DNA from: Legionellaceae bacterium
GTDB lineage: Bacteria > Pseudomonadota > Gammaproteobacteria > Legionellales > Legionellaceae
DNA: 23,351 nt
Reading direction: 5' to 3'
Assembly (NCBI GenBank): GCA_947505025.1
Contig: CANNIJ010000006.1
Location: 1 to 23,351 of the forward strand
Shown here in pieces: positions 1 through 8,639 of this stretch. Each line of letters begins with the position of its first letter. The first letter of the stretch is position 1. The notes beneath the pieces were generated by a model. That model saw only the letters and a program-made list of their open reading frames with translations. It did not search any database and was not told the origin of the DNA. The position numbers were made by a program, and so were the translations under genes.

Positions 1-657
1 CCATTGCTGCTGACACTGTGCCGCAACTTGCTGGTCATGCGTAACAAATACTAAGGTTCTGCCCTCTTGATTTAAGTTATGGAATAAATCAAGAATGTTT
101 TGACTGGTGCTATCATCCAAGGCTCCAGTTGGTTCATCCGCGAAGATTACACTTGGCTCAGCAATTAGTGCTCGGGCAATGGCGATACGTTGCTGTTCAC
201 CGCCAGATAACTGACCTGGACGCTGCATTGCTAGCTCCAACATATCCACACGCTTTAACATTGCCTGTGCACTTTGCAGCGCCAATTTATGTTCCACATT
301 TCGATATAACAAGGGTAAAGCCACGTTTTCCTGCGCAGTTAACCTGGGCAATAAATGAAAGTTTTGAAATACAAAGCCAATCGTTTGATTACGTAATGCG
401 GATAATTCTTGGTCATCCAAGCACTTAACATTTTGTCCATTCAACCAATATGAGCCTGTGTCAGGCAGATCTAGCAGCCCCATTATACTCATCAGGGTTG
501 ACTTTCCAGATCCAGATCGACCCAGGATAGCAATCATCTCTCCAGGGTATAGTTCCCAGCAAATATCGTTTAAAATCAAACGTTCATTTTTGCCAATGAT
601 ATATTTTTTGGTGATGTTCTGTAATTTAATCAAGGGAATGCGTAGTGAATCAATCAT
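1..657 (-). CDS. MacB/LolD-type ABC transporter ATP-binding protein (3' end outside window)
   Basis: This is the cytoplasmic ATPase of an ABC export or efflux system and should power the tripartite machine encoded just upstream. 219 codons are visible with no stop, so the gene continues past the left edge. I read the Walker A motif GRSGSGKST at residues 46-54, the Q-loop around Q98, the signature LSGGEQQR at 150-157, Walker B leading into ADEPTGALDD at 173-182, and the switch histidine in VTHD at 205-208. The ADEPTGALD wording is typical of the MacB/LolD/FtsE subclass. The ATG at 657-655 overlaps the end of the adaptor gene by 8 nt, which suggests translational coupling. A fused or separate MacB-type permease is expected to the left but cannot be seen. 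LolD cannot be excluded from sequence alone, but the adaptor and TolC neighbours favour efflux. Confidence 0.93.
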   Translation of the reverse strand, partial: MIDSLRIPLIKLQNITKKYIIGKNERLILNDICWELYPGEMIAILGRSGSGKSTLMSIMGLLDLPDTGSYWLNGQNVKCLDDQELSALRNQTIGFVFQNFHLLPRLTAQENVALPLLYRNVEHKLALQSAQAMLKRVDMLELAMQRPGQLSGGEQQRIAIARALIAEPSVIFADEPTGALDDSTSQNILDLFHNLNQEGRTLVFVTHDQQVAAQCQQQW

Positions 658-1801
658 AAACGATTATATCCCCGGCCTGTAGTCCTGATTGAATTACTAC
701 TTGATCGTCATGCACGGCTCCAGTGATAACTGAGCGCGGCTCAATTTTGCCAGAAGGATTGCGCACATAAACTAAATGCTGATTGCCATTCTGTGTTAAT
801 GCCGTGATAGGCACGAGCAAACTTTGCTGTGTATCGATTTGTAACTCAATCGATGCACTCATCCCAACTTTAATCCACTGTTGTTGATCAGGATTCAATT
901 CAGTGACGTCTACCATAGCCGTAAATGAAACTAAACCGCCAGTGGAATCATTTAATGCCTCGGCATTAATTGCCGTTAAGGTGCCGCTTAATCCATGTGT
1001 ATCGAATGCAATCCCATGGATTGTTGCGGGTAAACCTACATGCAGTAACTGTAGATCAACTTCAGGCACATTGATTTCTAGTCTAATCCCGCTCAAGTCA
1101 CCCATCATGGCTAGTACCTGACCAGATTTGACGCTACTGCCGGGATGTATTTGTTCTGTTCCGCTACGCTCAGTTTTTGGCGGATAAAGTAATACGCCGG
1201 CACATGGAGCAAAGATTTTAATCTGGTTGTGCGGACTGGATAATGCTGTTTGTACTTGATGAAACGTATCAAAGCTTAATTTCTTCAGATTGGATAATGC
1301 CGGCTCACTGAGTTTCTCGAGTAATTCAGTTAAGCGCATTCTAGCTTGAACCAGAGCTATTCGGGTTGAGTTTAATCCAGATTGCTCGCTTAGAAAGACA
1401 TTCTTGGCCAGGATACCTGCATCCCATAAATCACGTGTGCCATTAAATTTAACCTGAGCCAGACGAGCATTTTCTTTAGCCTTTAAATAGTCAGTTAATG
1501 TATTGTTAAACTCTTTTTGTAATTCAGCTGAACTGATAGTTAAGATGGGATCACCAACATTTAATTTATCACCATACCGATGCTGCATACTTTCAACAAG
1601 CCCATTGATCGGGCTCGTGACTGCAGTCGCGTGTAAAGGCTGTACGCTACCGGTAAAATTCAGTGTTTGATGCAATGTTTGCAGGCTTACAGTATATGTT
1701 TTCGTCGGAGTGAAGATATGTTTTGGTTTACTACAAGATAATAGTGCTCCAAGACTAAAAATTAGTATCTGATAAAATAAACCGCGCGCACGTAGTTTCA
1801 T
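650..1801 (-). CDS. HlyD/MacA-type periplasmic adaptor, probable lipoprotein
   Basis: Membrane-fusion (adaptor) subunit of a tripartite efflux pump, bridging an inner-membrane ABC transporter and a TolC-type channel. The 383-residue product begins with a basic N-terminus and hydrophobic stretch ending LLSC, with Cys23 as the likely lipidated residue. A lipoyl-like half-motif follows (about residues 60-110), then an alpha-hairpin rich in Q, K, L and E (about 110-190), the second lipoyl half, and beta-barrel/membrane-proximal domains to the C-terminus. This is the usual order for the MacA/AcrA superfamily. The start ATG (1801-1799) overlaps the TolC-family stop as ATGA, and the stop overlaps the ATPase start by 8 nt. 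Substrate is not predictable. Confidence 0.9.
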   Translation of the reverse strand: MKLRARGLFYQILIFSLGALLSCSKPKHIFTPTKTYTVSLQTLHQTLNFTGSVQPLHATAVTSPINGLVESMQHRYGDKLNVGDPILTISSAELQKEFNNTLTDYLKAKENARLAQVKFNGTRDLWDAGILAKNVFLSEQSGLNSTRIALVQARMRLTELLEKLSEPALSNLKKLSFDTFHQVQTALSSPHNQIKIFAPCAGVLLYPPKTERSGTEQIHPGSSVKSGQVLAMMGDLSGIRLEINVPEVDLQLLHVGLPATIHGIAFDTHGLSGTLTAINAEALNDSTGGLVSFTAMVDVTELNPDQQQWIKVGMSASIELQIDTQQSLLVPITALTQNGNQHLVYVRNPSGKIEPRSVITGAVHDDQVVIQSGLQAGDIIVYD

Positions 1802-3408
1802 CCGGTGTACCTTAATTTAATGTGCCAATCGTTCAATGTGGTTCCAGTTAGACGTTGTAAAGCTGAAATCTGATTTAGATAGCTTATTTTTGCACCAATC
1901 AACCCCATCTGTGATTGAATGACTTGATTCTGTGTATTATTCACCGCTAATGAGCTAACTATGCCGGCCTGTTGCTTCTTCTTCTCTAAGGCATAAGACT
2001 GTTCAGCTAATTTTAATTGATGTTCGGCTAATTCATAACGTTTCATTAAACTTTCGATCGTTGAATGAGTATTGGTTAAAGTTGTAATTAAGTTACGTTT
2101 CGCGGCTACGAGTGCCAGTCGGTCTTGCTCGAGCTTGATTTTAGTACTAATTAGTAGATTACGTCGTTGTAAATCATGTAATGGTACGGTTAAGGTCACA
2201 CCAGCGGTCTCGGTGACATTATTGCCACCATAGGTTCTGCTTGAATTTCGATTGTTGTTGACCGCGCCTTGAACCCCAGTGGTCATGCCAGCTTGTACAT
2301 TTGCAGTTAGATCTAGTTGCCAGAGTTGCTGATTTTTAGCTTGTGTATATGCACGTTGATCGGCGCACAAAGCAATTTTTAAGGCAAGATACTGAGTGTT
2401 GTTGTTTAAGGCTTGTGCTATCGCAGTGTTTAGATCTGGGATTTGGATATTGGTTAGCTGCAGATCACTTGGCACGGCTAAACGTAAGTCCGGATGCAAG
2501 CCAATGGCTTGCAATAAATCTTGTGCATTAGTTTTAAAATCATTTTCCGCTTGTGCCGCCATTAAATTTAGGGATTCAATTTGGTACGCTTGCTGAATAT
2601 TTGCGGTTGGTTCTAGTTGACCGGCTTTAATCAGTTTCTCATTGATTATATATGATTTATTTGCATCAATTAATCCGAGCTTTTGCATGCGTAGTTGATG
2701 GGCGCTGAGCATTAATGCTCGGTAAGCGCTGATCACCTGTGTAACTTGATCAATCACCGCTTGCTGAAGGTTTAGTTTATTCAGACCATCACTTTCAATG
2801 GCGTTCAACAGATTAACTTCATTGACGGCAGGTCCTAAACCTCGGAGTAAAGGTTGTTTGACAGAAAAGTTTAATAGTGGCGTATAGTTACCGTCAGTTA
2901 CAACGTTATTGTCCATTTTCAAGGCGGCTTCTGTGCCAAATGGGTTCTTATAATTAAATTCGGGTGTAGCAAAGTAACTGTGTGTATTAGCGCCACCTAC
3001 ACCACTATAATTGGCATGACTAGCCATGGCTGTGCCAGCCAAAGCGTATTGTAATTCAAATTCATTTTTGGCTAAGCGCAGTTGATAGCGTTGTATGATT
3101 CGATCAAGTTCGGCATTTTGAATGTTGGGATTGTAGCGTAATGCTAATAAGATCGCCTCTCGTAGACTTAATTTTAAAGTGTTGTGCTGTTTTGAGTTTG
3201 GAGAAACTGGTAAATTAATCCAGTTCTCTAACATATACTCTGGGTTATTTAAGGCGTGATGTAAGCGTTTATGCGCCAGAGAAACATCTGCTTGCTCTTG
3301 CTGTGGATTGCGGGAGAAACGATAAAGAGTGACTGTACTACTGGCACTGGATGTCTCACAGAAAACAACTAGACCTGAGATTATAATCCAGGTCAAACGA
3401 GGGTTCAT
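1798..3408 (-). CDS. TolC-family outer-membrane efflux protein
   Basis: Outer-membrane channel subunit of the efflux system encoded downstream. The 536-residue product starts with a hydrophobic export signal (about residues 1-24, MNPRLTW through ASS). It then shows the internal repeat of the family: two long alpha-helical segments rich in A, Q, L and N separated by beta-strand regions. The LREAILLALRYNPNIQNAE stretch at the start of the first repeat is typical. An in-frame start exists at 3537, but it lies deep inside apaH and would put 43 non-signal residues before the export signal. The ATG at 3408 overlaps the apaH stop as ATGA and is preferred. It is slightly long for TolC (about 470-500), the extra being an N-terminal region before the first repeat. 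It probably pairs with the adjacent adaptor and ATPase. Confidence 0.9.
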   Translation of the reverse strand: MNPRLTWIIISGLVVFCETSSASSTVTLYRFSRNPQQEQADVSLAHKRLHHALNNPEYMLENWINLPVSPNSKQHNTLKLSLREAILLALRYNPNIQNAELDRIIQRYQLRLAKNEFELQYALAGTAMASHANYSGVGGANTHSYFATPEFNYKNPFGTEAALKMDNNVVTDGNYTPLLNFSVKQPLLRGLGPAVNEVNLLNAIESDGLNKLNLQQAVIDQVTQVISAYRALMLSAHQLRMQKLGLIDANKSYIINEKLIKAGQLEPTANIQQAYQIESLNLMAAQAENDFKTNAQDLLQAIGLHPDLRLAVPSDLQLTNIQIPDLNTAIAQALNNNTQYLALKIALCADQRAYTQAKNQQLWQLDLTANVQAGMTTGVQGAVNNNRNSSRTYGGNNVTETAGVTLTVPLHDLQRRNLLISTKIKLEQDRLALVAAKRNLITTLTNTHSTIESLMKRYELAEHQLKLAEQSYALEKKKQQAGIVSSLAVNNTQNQVIQSQMGLIGAKISYLNQISALQRLTGTTLNDWHIKLRYTG

Positions 3409-4223
3409 GATAATCCAGGCACAGAAAATCGTCTTAGGTCTTGTAAGCGTAATGCGGTTAATGGACCACCCCAAAGACAACCAGTATCCAAAGCATGTAT
3501 GTTGGCCACAGGACACTGACCAAGTAACGCAGACCAATGACCAAACACTATCTCAGCATCAATTTGTACACGATCAGGCATTGCATACCAAGGAATGCTA
3601 CCTGCGGGTAAATGCTTTAAATCTCCGGTGTAACTTAGATCTAAATCACCGTTAATCCTGCAACAACGCATACGTGTAAAGTAATTATCAATGACTTGGA
3701 TGCGATGCAAACCAGTTAAATCTGGGTTCCAATTTTCTGCCGGTTCAATATCATATAAATGGGTTAAGTAATATTTGTAATCTGGCCCTTGAATGGCTTG
3801 TTCTAGTTCACGTGCGTAAAAGTTTGCTTGCTCACGATTCCAAAACGGTGCAATTCCTGCATGACACATCATTACATTGAGCTCAGGATCATCATAGAGG
3901 ACAGGTTGGTAGCGTAACCATTGCCCAAGCTCTTCGGCGTCCAGCGCATTTAAAAGCTCGCTCATGGTGTCACGTGGCCTGGGGATTGGATTTGGACTCC
4001 ATAACTGACTTAAAAAGTGTAGATCATGGTTGCCTAATACAATTCTTGGAGTTAACGGTAATCCGCGAATAAAGCGTAATACCGCCAGAGAATCAGGCCC
4101 GCGGTTCACCAGATCACCGACAAACCACAGACGATCTTGATCTGGATTAAAGTTTATATGATCTAATAATCGTTGTAATGGTTCGTAACAACCCTGAAGA
4201 TCACCTATAGCATAATCAAACAA
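3405..4223 (-). CDS. apaH: Bis(5'-nucleosyl)-tetraphosphatase, symmetrical (ApaH)
   Basis: Cleaves diadenosine tetraphosphate (Ap4A) symmetrically to two ADP. In some bacteria ApaH also removes Np4 caps from RNA 5' ends. The calcineurin-like phosphoesterase metal motifs are clear: GDLQG at 7-11, GDLVNRG at 36-42 and GNHD at 64-67, with later histidines in MCHAG and FGHW. Its 272 residues are close to the family's usual 270-280. The start is a TTG (4223-4221) preceded by AAAGGA about 10 nt upstream; no in-frame ATG precedes the GDLQG motif. It lies 19 nt after pgk and overlaps the TolC-family gene by 4 nt. This context is unusual, since in enterics apaH sits with rsmA-apaG. Codon use and product look normal. 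Confidence 0.95.
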   Translation of the reverse strand: MFDYAIGDLQGCYEPLQRLLDHINFNPDQDRLWFVGDLVNRGPDSLAVLRFIRGLPLTPRIVLGNHDLHFLSQLWSPNPIPRPRDTMSELLNALDAEELGQWLRYQPVLYDDPELNVMMCHAGIAPFWNREQANFYARELEQAIQGPDYKYYLTHLYDIEPAENWNPDLTGLHRIQVIDNYFTRMRCCRINGDLDLSYTGDLKHLPAGSIPWYAMPDRVQIDAEIVFGHWSALLGQCPVANIHALDTGCLWGGPLTALRLQDLRRFSVPGLS

Positions 4224-4242
4224 TTTAACTGGTTCCTTTGGA

Positions 4243-5427
4243 TCAGGCCGGACTGGCTTGGCGTTTGTCTAATACCTGTACTGCTGGTAATATTTTGCCT
4301 TCTAGAAATTCTAAGAATGCACCACCACCAGTAGATATATAGGAGATTTTGTCCGTTAGATTGTATTTATCAATGGCCGATAAGGTGTCTCCACCGCCAG
4401 CAATACTAAATGCATCACTATTCGCAATGGCAATCGCAAGTGCACGTGTACCATAACCAAATTGAGGCAGCTCAAAGACTCCTACTGGACCATTCCATAG
4501 AATTGTTTTGGCATGGCTTAACAAACCAATATAGCGCGCCACTGTTTCTGGCCCGATATCTAAAATTCTATCATCTGCAGCCAGATGGCTTAATGTTTTA
4601 TTAAATGCAGGGCAGCTATCAGTGCATGATTTACCCACTACGACATCACGTGGCAAAGGGACCTCACAACCTGATTGAGCAGCAAGTTCTAAGATTTGAC
4701 GTGCTTCTTCTAACTGTCGATCTTCACACAAGCTCATGCCTATATTATGCCCTTGTGCTTTTAGAAATGTATTTGCAATACCTCCGCCGGGGATCAATAC
4801 ATCCACTTTTGTAACTAATGTCTTGAGTAATGATAATTTAGAGGAAACTTTGGCCCCACCTACGAGAGCAATAATCGGTTTTTCCGGTGTTTTCCATATG
4901 CGCTGTAGCGTATCTAGTTCCCTAATTAATAATGGTCCTGCAACTGCGATAGGGGCAAATTCTGCAACACCACATGTTGATGCATGTGTTCGATGTGCTG
5001 TGCCAAATGCATCCATGACGAAAACATCACATAAAGCTGCAAGTTTTTTTGCTAATACCGGATCATTACTTTTTTCTCCAATATTAAACCGTACATTTTC
5101 CCCTACAATTAACTCACCAGGAATTAAGGTTACACCATCCAAATAATCCTGGGCAAAATGTACCGGGTAACCCAGATTTCTCTTCAAATATTCGGCGACT
5201 GGACGCAAAGAATAACGCGGATCATAGCTGCCTTCTTCTGGCCGACCAAGATGTGATAACAAAATAACACTCGCACCCGCACTCAAAGCCATACGTAAAG
5301 TAGGTAATGCGGCTTCTAAACGTTGATCGCTGGTAATTATGCCATCTTTGATCGGCACATTTAAATCTTCGCGAATCAATACGCGTTTACCGCGCAACTC
5401 AATGTCAGTCATTTTCAAAAGTACCAT
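4243..5427 (-). CDS. pgk: Phosphoglycerate kinase
   Basis: Cytoplasmic glycolytic/gluconeogenic enzyme transferring phosphate between 1,3-bisphosphoglycerate and ADP. The 394-residue protein carries the substrate-binding REDLNVP near residue 19, HLGRP, a GENVRF segment, DAFGTAHR, the hinge/nucleotide region with GGAKVSSK, NGPVGVFE, and the ATP-phosphate loop GGGDT near the C-terminus. All are intact. The open frame extends to 5526, but that part overlaps the end of gap. The ATG at 5427 has GAGG about 8 nt upstream and gives the normal family length, so I chose it. It sits 25 nt after gap and 19 nt before apaH. The order tkt-gap-pgk is familiar in gammaproteobacteria, where a pyruvate kinase gene often follows; here apaH takes that place. 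Confidence 0.97.
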   Translation of the reverse strand: MVLLKMTDIELRGKRVLIREDLNVPIKDGIITSDQRLEAALPTLRMALSAGASVILLSHLGRPEEGSYDPRYSLRPVAEYLKRNLGYPVHFAQDYLDGVTLIPGELIVGENVRFNIGEKSNDPVLAKKLAALCDVFVMDAFGTAHRTHASTCGVAEFAPIAVAGPLLIRELDTLQRIWKTPEKPIIALVGGAKVSSKLSLLKTLVTKVDVLIPGGGIANTFLKAQGHNIGMSLCEDRQLEEARQILELAAQSGCEVPLPRDVVVGKSCTDSCPAFNKTLSHLAADDRILDIGPETVARYIGLLSHAKTILWNGPVGVFELPQFGYGTRALAIAIANSDAFSIAGGGDTLSAIDKYNLTDKISYISTGGGAFLEFLEGKILPAVQVLDKRQASPA

Positions 5428-5452
5428 GATTTTTCCTCGCTTGACGTTCTGG

Positions 5453-6445
5453 CTACAAACAACATAAATAATGTGCGGTATCGAGCATACGGTTTGCAAA
5501 ACCCCACTCATTATCATACCAAGCAATCACTTTTACTAGAGATCCTAATACTTTAGTTTGTGTTGTATCAAATACAGCAGATGCTGGATAATGATTAAAA
5601 TCACACGAGACCAATGGCTCATCACACAGATGTAGCACGTCACTAGCAGCCGCACGCATGATGTCATTGACCGCCTGTACCGTGGTTGGCTGTTTTGCAA
5701 TAAAGGTTAAATCAATCGCAGACACATTCATTGTAGGCACACGCATAGCAAATCCATCTAATTTGCCAGCTAATTCAGGCAAGACTAGACCAACTGCGAT
5801 CGCGGCTCCAGTTTTTGTCGGAATGATTGAATGTGTGGCTGAACGCGCACGGTGTAAGTCTGTATGACTGCCGTCTAACAGTAATTGATCTTTAGTATAT
5901 GAGTGAATCGTGGTTAATAAGCCTGATTCAATCCCAATTGCTGCATGTAAAGGCTGTACCACCGGTGCCAAACAATTAGTTGTACATGAGGCATTCGAGA
6001 CAATTTGATCTGATGATTTTAAGATTTTATGATTAACGCCATATACAATTGTTGCGTCCACATCACTACCTGGAGCTGAGATTAATACTTTTTTTGCACC
6101 TGCATGCAGATGTTGTTTAGCCCCCGAGCGTGTGGTAAAACGACCAGTGCATTCAAATACAACATCAACTTTTAAGTCATCCCAAGGAAGATTTTCTGGA
6201 TTAGACTCACGGGTAATTAAAATTGAGTGCCCATTTACGTGTAAATGATCATTTTCAATGTCAACTGAGCCAGGAAAGCGCCCGTGAGTGGAATCATAAC
6301 GGGTGAAATGTGCGGTATTTTTGATTCCAGATAGATCATTGATCGCAACTACTTCAAAGATGTCCTGGCGGTGTGCTTCAAAAATCGCGCGTAATATACA
6401 TCGACCAATTCGTCCATAGCCGTTGATTGCAACACGTATCGTCAT
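5453..6445 (-). CDS. gap: Glyceraldehyde-3-phosphate dehydrogenase (phosphorylating, NAD-type)
   Basis: Oxidises glyceraldehyde-3-phosphate to 1,3-bisphosphoglycerate using NAD. The 330-residue protein has the Rossmann GYGRIGR at 9-15 and an acidic residue after strand 2 (AIND), which favours NAD over NADP. The catalytic SCTTNC motif places the active cysteine at 154, followed by TTIHSYT with the catalytic histidine. Further matches are SATHSIIPTKTGAA, LDGFAMRVPT and the C-terminal WYDNEWGFANRMLDT. The paralogue erythrose-4-phosphate dehydrogenase (Epd) is the main alternative, since it shares this fold and often sits between tkt and pgk. The PTKTGAA and LDGFAMRVPT segments fit GAPDH better. 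It lies 21 nt after tkt and 25 nt before pgk. Confidence 0.93.
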   Translation of the reverse strand: MTIRVAINGYGRIGRCILRAIFEAHRQDIFEVVAINDLSGIKNTAHFTRYDSTHGRFPGSVDIENDHLHVNGHSILITRESNPENLPWDDLKVDVVFECTGRFTTRSGAKQHLHAGAKKVLISAPGSDVDATIVYGVNHKILKSSDQIVSNASCTTNCLAPVVQPLHAAIGIESGLLTTIHSYTKDQLLLDGSHTDLHRARSATHSIIPTKTGAAIAVGLVLPELAGKLDGFAMRVPTMNVSAIDLTFIAKQPTTVQAVNDIMRAAASDVLHLCDEPLVSCDFNHYPASAVFDTTQTKVLGSLVKVIAWYDNEWGFANRMLDTAHYLCCL

Positions 6446-6466
6446 ATTTATTCTCCCAAAAAAAAA

Positions 6467-8482
6467 TTAACACTTCGCTGCCAAGGTTATAATTGACTCG
6501 AGCGTATGTTCAACAGTAATCCCTAATTCCTGATAAATTTGTGGGCCAGGGGCCGACAAGCCAAATTGATCAATTCCTATAACGATCCCATCTAAACCAA
6601 CAAAGCGATACCAATATGCCGTGGCTGAGGCTTCGATTGCGATCCGTGCACGAATTTTCTGCGGTAAAACTTGCTCTTGGTACTCAATACTTTGCATTAA
6701 AAATTTTTCTGCACATGGCATTGAGACCACGCGTACTGCAATTCCAAGTTTAGTGGCTTGATCAGCACTATCCAGAGCAATTTGCACTTCAGATCCAGTC
6801 GCAATCAGGATAATTTGCGGAGTTTGCGCACAATCTTGTAAAATATATCCACCACGTTGCATCATATATGCAGTATCTAATGTGTGTTGTTGTGTGGATA
6901 ATATTTGGCGCGATAAGAGTAAACATGATGGAGCATTGTGTGTTTCCAACGCCATGCTCCAAGCAACAGCAGTTTCCATACCATCGGCAGGGCGCCATAC
7001 AAATAGATTTGGCGTCATACGTAACATAGCGGCATGTTCTATCGGCTGATGCGTAGGCCCATCTTCACCGATGCCGATAGAATCATGTGTTAATATATAA
7101 ATCACACGTTGTTTCATTAATGCGCTTAGACGTATGGCATTACGTGCATAGTCTGAGAAGACTAAAAACGTCCCACCATAAGGAATCAAGCCACCATGTA
7201 ATGCGATTCCATTCATAATAGCAGCCATACCAAATTCACGTACACCGTAGTGTAAGTAATTTCCATATGAGTGTGCGCTAGTAATAGGCACACATCCTGA
7301 CCAACTTGTTAAATTAGGGCCGGTTAAATCAGCTGATCCGCCAAATAGCTCGGGCATGAATGTTATATAATAGGCTAAACATTGCTGCCCAGTACTACGT
7401 GTAGCCATTGATTGTGTTGTATTAATCCAGCTTTCAAATAATTCATTTTTTTTCTCAGCCCAATGATCGGGTAAGTCACCGTTTATACGCCTTAAAAAGC
7501 CTGCATATTGTTCTGGATTGATTTTTTTATATTCTTGACAGGTTTTTAGCCAAGAATTTTCATCGAAGGATCCTTGTTCTAGGTGTGACCATTGAGTGAG
7601 TAATTCATCGGGGATTTCAAATGGCGCATACGGCCAGGAAAAGTGTATGCGCAAATCTTTAATGTTTTGGGCGCCTAATGGTGATCCATGTACGCGCGCA
7701 CTTCCGGCTATGCGAGAGCCATAGCCGATAATGGTTTTAAAAACTATGAGCGTGGGTTGTGTGCATTGAGAGTGAGCCTCACTCAGTGCATTTTCAATAG
7801 ACGTCTGATCATGTCCATCTACTGGTCCAATTACACGCCAATTGTATGCACGAAAACGTGCTGCAGTGTCTTCTGAAAACCATGTTTCCACTGGACCATC
7901 AATTGAAATCCCATTATCGTCGTAACATACTATGAGTTTATTTAAACCTAAGGTACCGGCCAGGGAACATACTTCATGTGAGATCCCCTCCATCATGCAG
8001 CCATCGCTAACAAATGCATAAGTACGATGATCGACTAAGGTTAATTCCTGGGTATTATATTCTGCCGCTAAGGTTTTTTCGGCCAACGCCATACCTACTG
8101 CATTAGCTAATCCTTGTCCTAATGGACCTGTAGTGCTTTCTACTCCGGGGGTATGCATGTATTCTGGGTGACCCGGCGTTTTAGAATGTAATTGACGAAA
8201 ATTCTTTAGATCTGAAATGCTGACTTTATATCCAGTTAAATACAGCAGAGAATATAAGAGCATGGATCCATGTCCGTTGGATAAAACAAAGCGGTCACGG
8301 TTCCACCAGCGTGGATTGGCTGGATTATGTTTGAGCCATTTACGCCATAATATCGAGGCAATCTCCGCCATACCTAAAGGCATACCGGGGTGACCAGACT
8401 TAGCTCGCTCGATCGCATCGACGCTTAAAAAGCGAATAGCATTAACTAGTTGTTGTGAACCTGGCACTTGTGTGGACCCCAC
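6467..8482 (-). CDS. tkt: Transketolase
   Basis: ThDP-dependent enzyme of the pentose phosphate pathway, moving two-carbon ketol units between sugar phosphates. The 671-residue product covers the N-terminal ThDP domain (SGHPG 29-33; SNGHGS 68-73; the cofactor motif running to DDN at 188-190), the pyrimidine domain with the catalytic glutamate in VREFGM (E416) and HDSIGIGEDGPTHQP at 466-480, and the C-terminal domain. The ThDP motif begins SDG (159-161), where most homologues read GDG; the Mg-binding aspartate is kept. No in-frame ATG lies before the conserved start, so the GTG at 8482-8480 is the best choice, though it has no clear ribosome-binding site. A 31-codon open frame overlaps this start (see 8446-8541). 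Confidence 0.95.
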   Translation of the reverse strand: MGSTQVPGSQQLVNAIRFLSVDAIERAKSGHPGMPLGMAEIASILWRKWLKHNPANPRWWNRDRFVLSNGHGSMLLYSLLYLTGYKVSISDLKNFRQLHSKTPGHPEYMHTPGVESTTGPLGQGLANAVGMALAEKTLAAEYNTQELTLVDHRTYAFVSDGCMMEGISHEVCSLAGTLGLNKLIVCYDDNGISIDGPVETWFSEDTAARFRAYNWRVIGPVDGHDQTSIENALSEAHSQCTQPTLIVFKTIIGYGSRIAGSARVHGSPLGAQNIKDLRIHFSWPYAPFEIPDELLTQWSHLEQGSFDENSWLKTCQEYKKINPEQYAGFLRRINGDLPDHWAEKKNELFESWINTTQSMATRSTGQQCLAYYITFMPELFGGSADLTGPNLTSWSGCVPITSAHSYGNYLHYGVREFGMAAIMNGIALHGGLIPYGGTFLVFSDYARNAIRLSALMKQRVIYILTHDSIGIGEDGPTHQPIEHAAMLRMTPNLFVWRPADGMETAVAWSMALETHNAPSCLLLSRQILSTQQHTLDTAYMMQRGGYILQDCAQTPQIILIATGSEVQIALDSADQATKLGIAVRVVSMPCAEKFLMQSIEYQEQVLPQKIRARIAIEASATAYWYRFVGLDGIVIGIDQFGLSAPGPQIYQELGITVEHTLESIITLAAKC

Positions 8483-8541
8483 AGTTGAAGCAAAGCGGTA
8501 TTGTCGCGCAGAAGTATCTTTTCAGCAAGTTTAAGATCCAT
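8446..8541 (-). CDS. Possible 31-aa upstream ORF overlapping the tkt start
   Basis: A short frame starts with ATG at 8541-8539 and reads MDLKLAEKILL and onward to a TAG at 8448-8446. It overlaps the first 12 codons of tkt in another frame. Its composition (alternating hydrophobic and charged residues) looks protein-like, but I see no Shine-Dalgarno before the ATG and do not recognise the product. Because the tkt GTG also lacks a good site, translation through this frame could deliver ribosomes to tkt by coupling. Equally, it may be chance, or the N-terminal remnant of something else. Confidence 0.2.
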   Translation of the reverse strand: MDLKLAEKILLRDNTALLQLWGPHKCQVHNN

Positions 8542-8639
8542 GATGTTGTTGGAGTTGGTGCATTGAGCGCCACGAGGTGCGGTATAACTTAATCGAGCTG
8601 GTTGGTTATTAGTTAATATCTAGTCTATAATGGCCTATA

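Noticed and set aside
3409..3537. Longer N-terminus for the TolC-family protein
   Set aside because: It would overlap the apaH coding region and precede the evident signal peptide; the ATGA overlap at 3405-3408 gives a natural start.
4736..5146. 136-aa plus-strand frame inside pgk
   Set aside because: Antisense shadow of a fully conserved phosphoglycerate kinase gene; composition and lack of start signals do not support coding.
8461..8600. Plus-strand open stretch ending in a taa near 8600
   Set aside because: No plausible start codon with a ribosome site, overlaps tkt, and no recognisable similarity.
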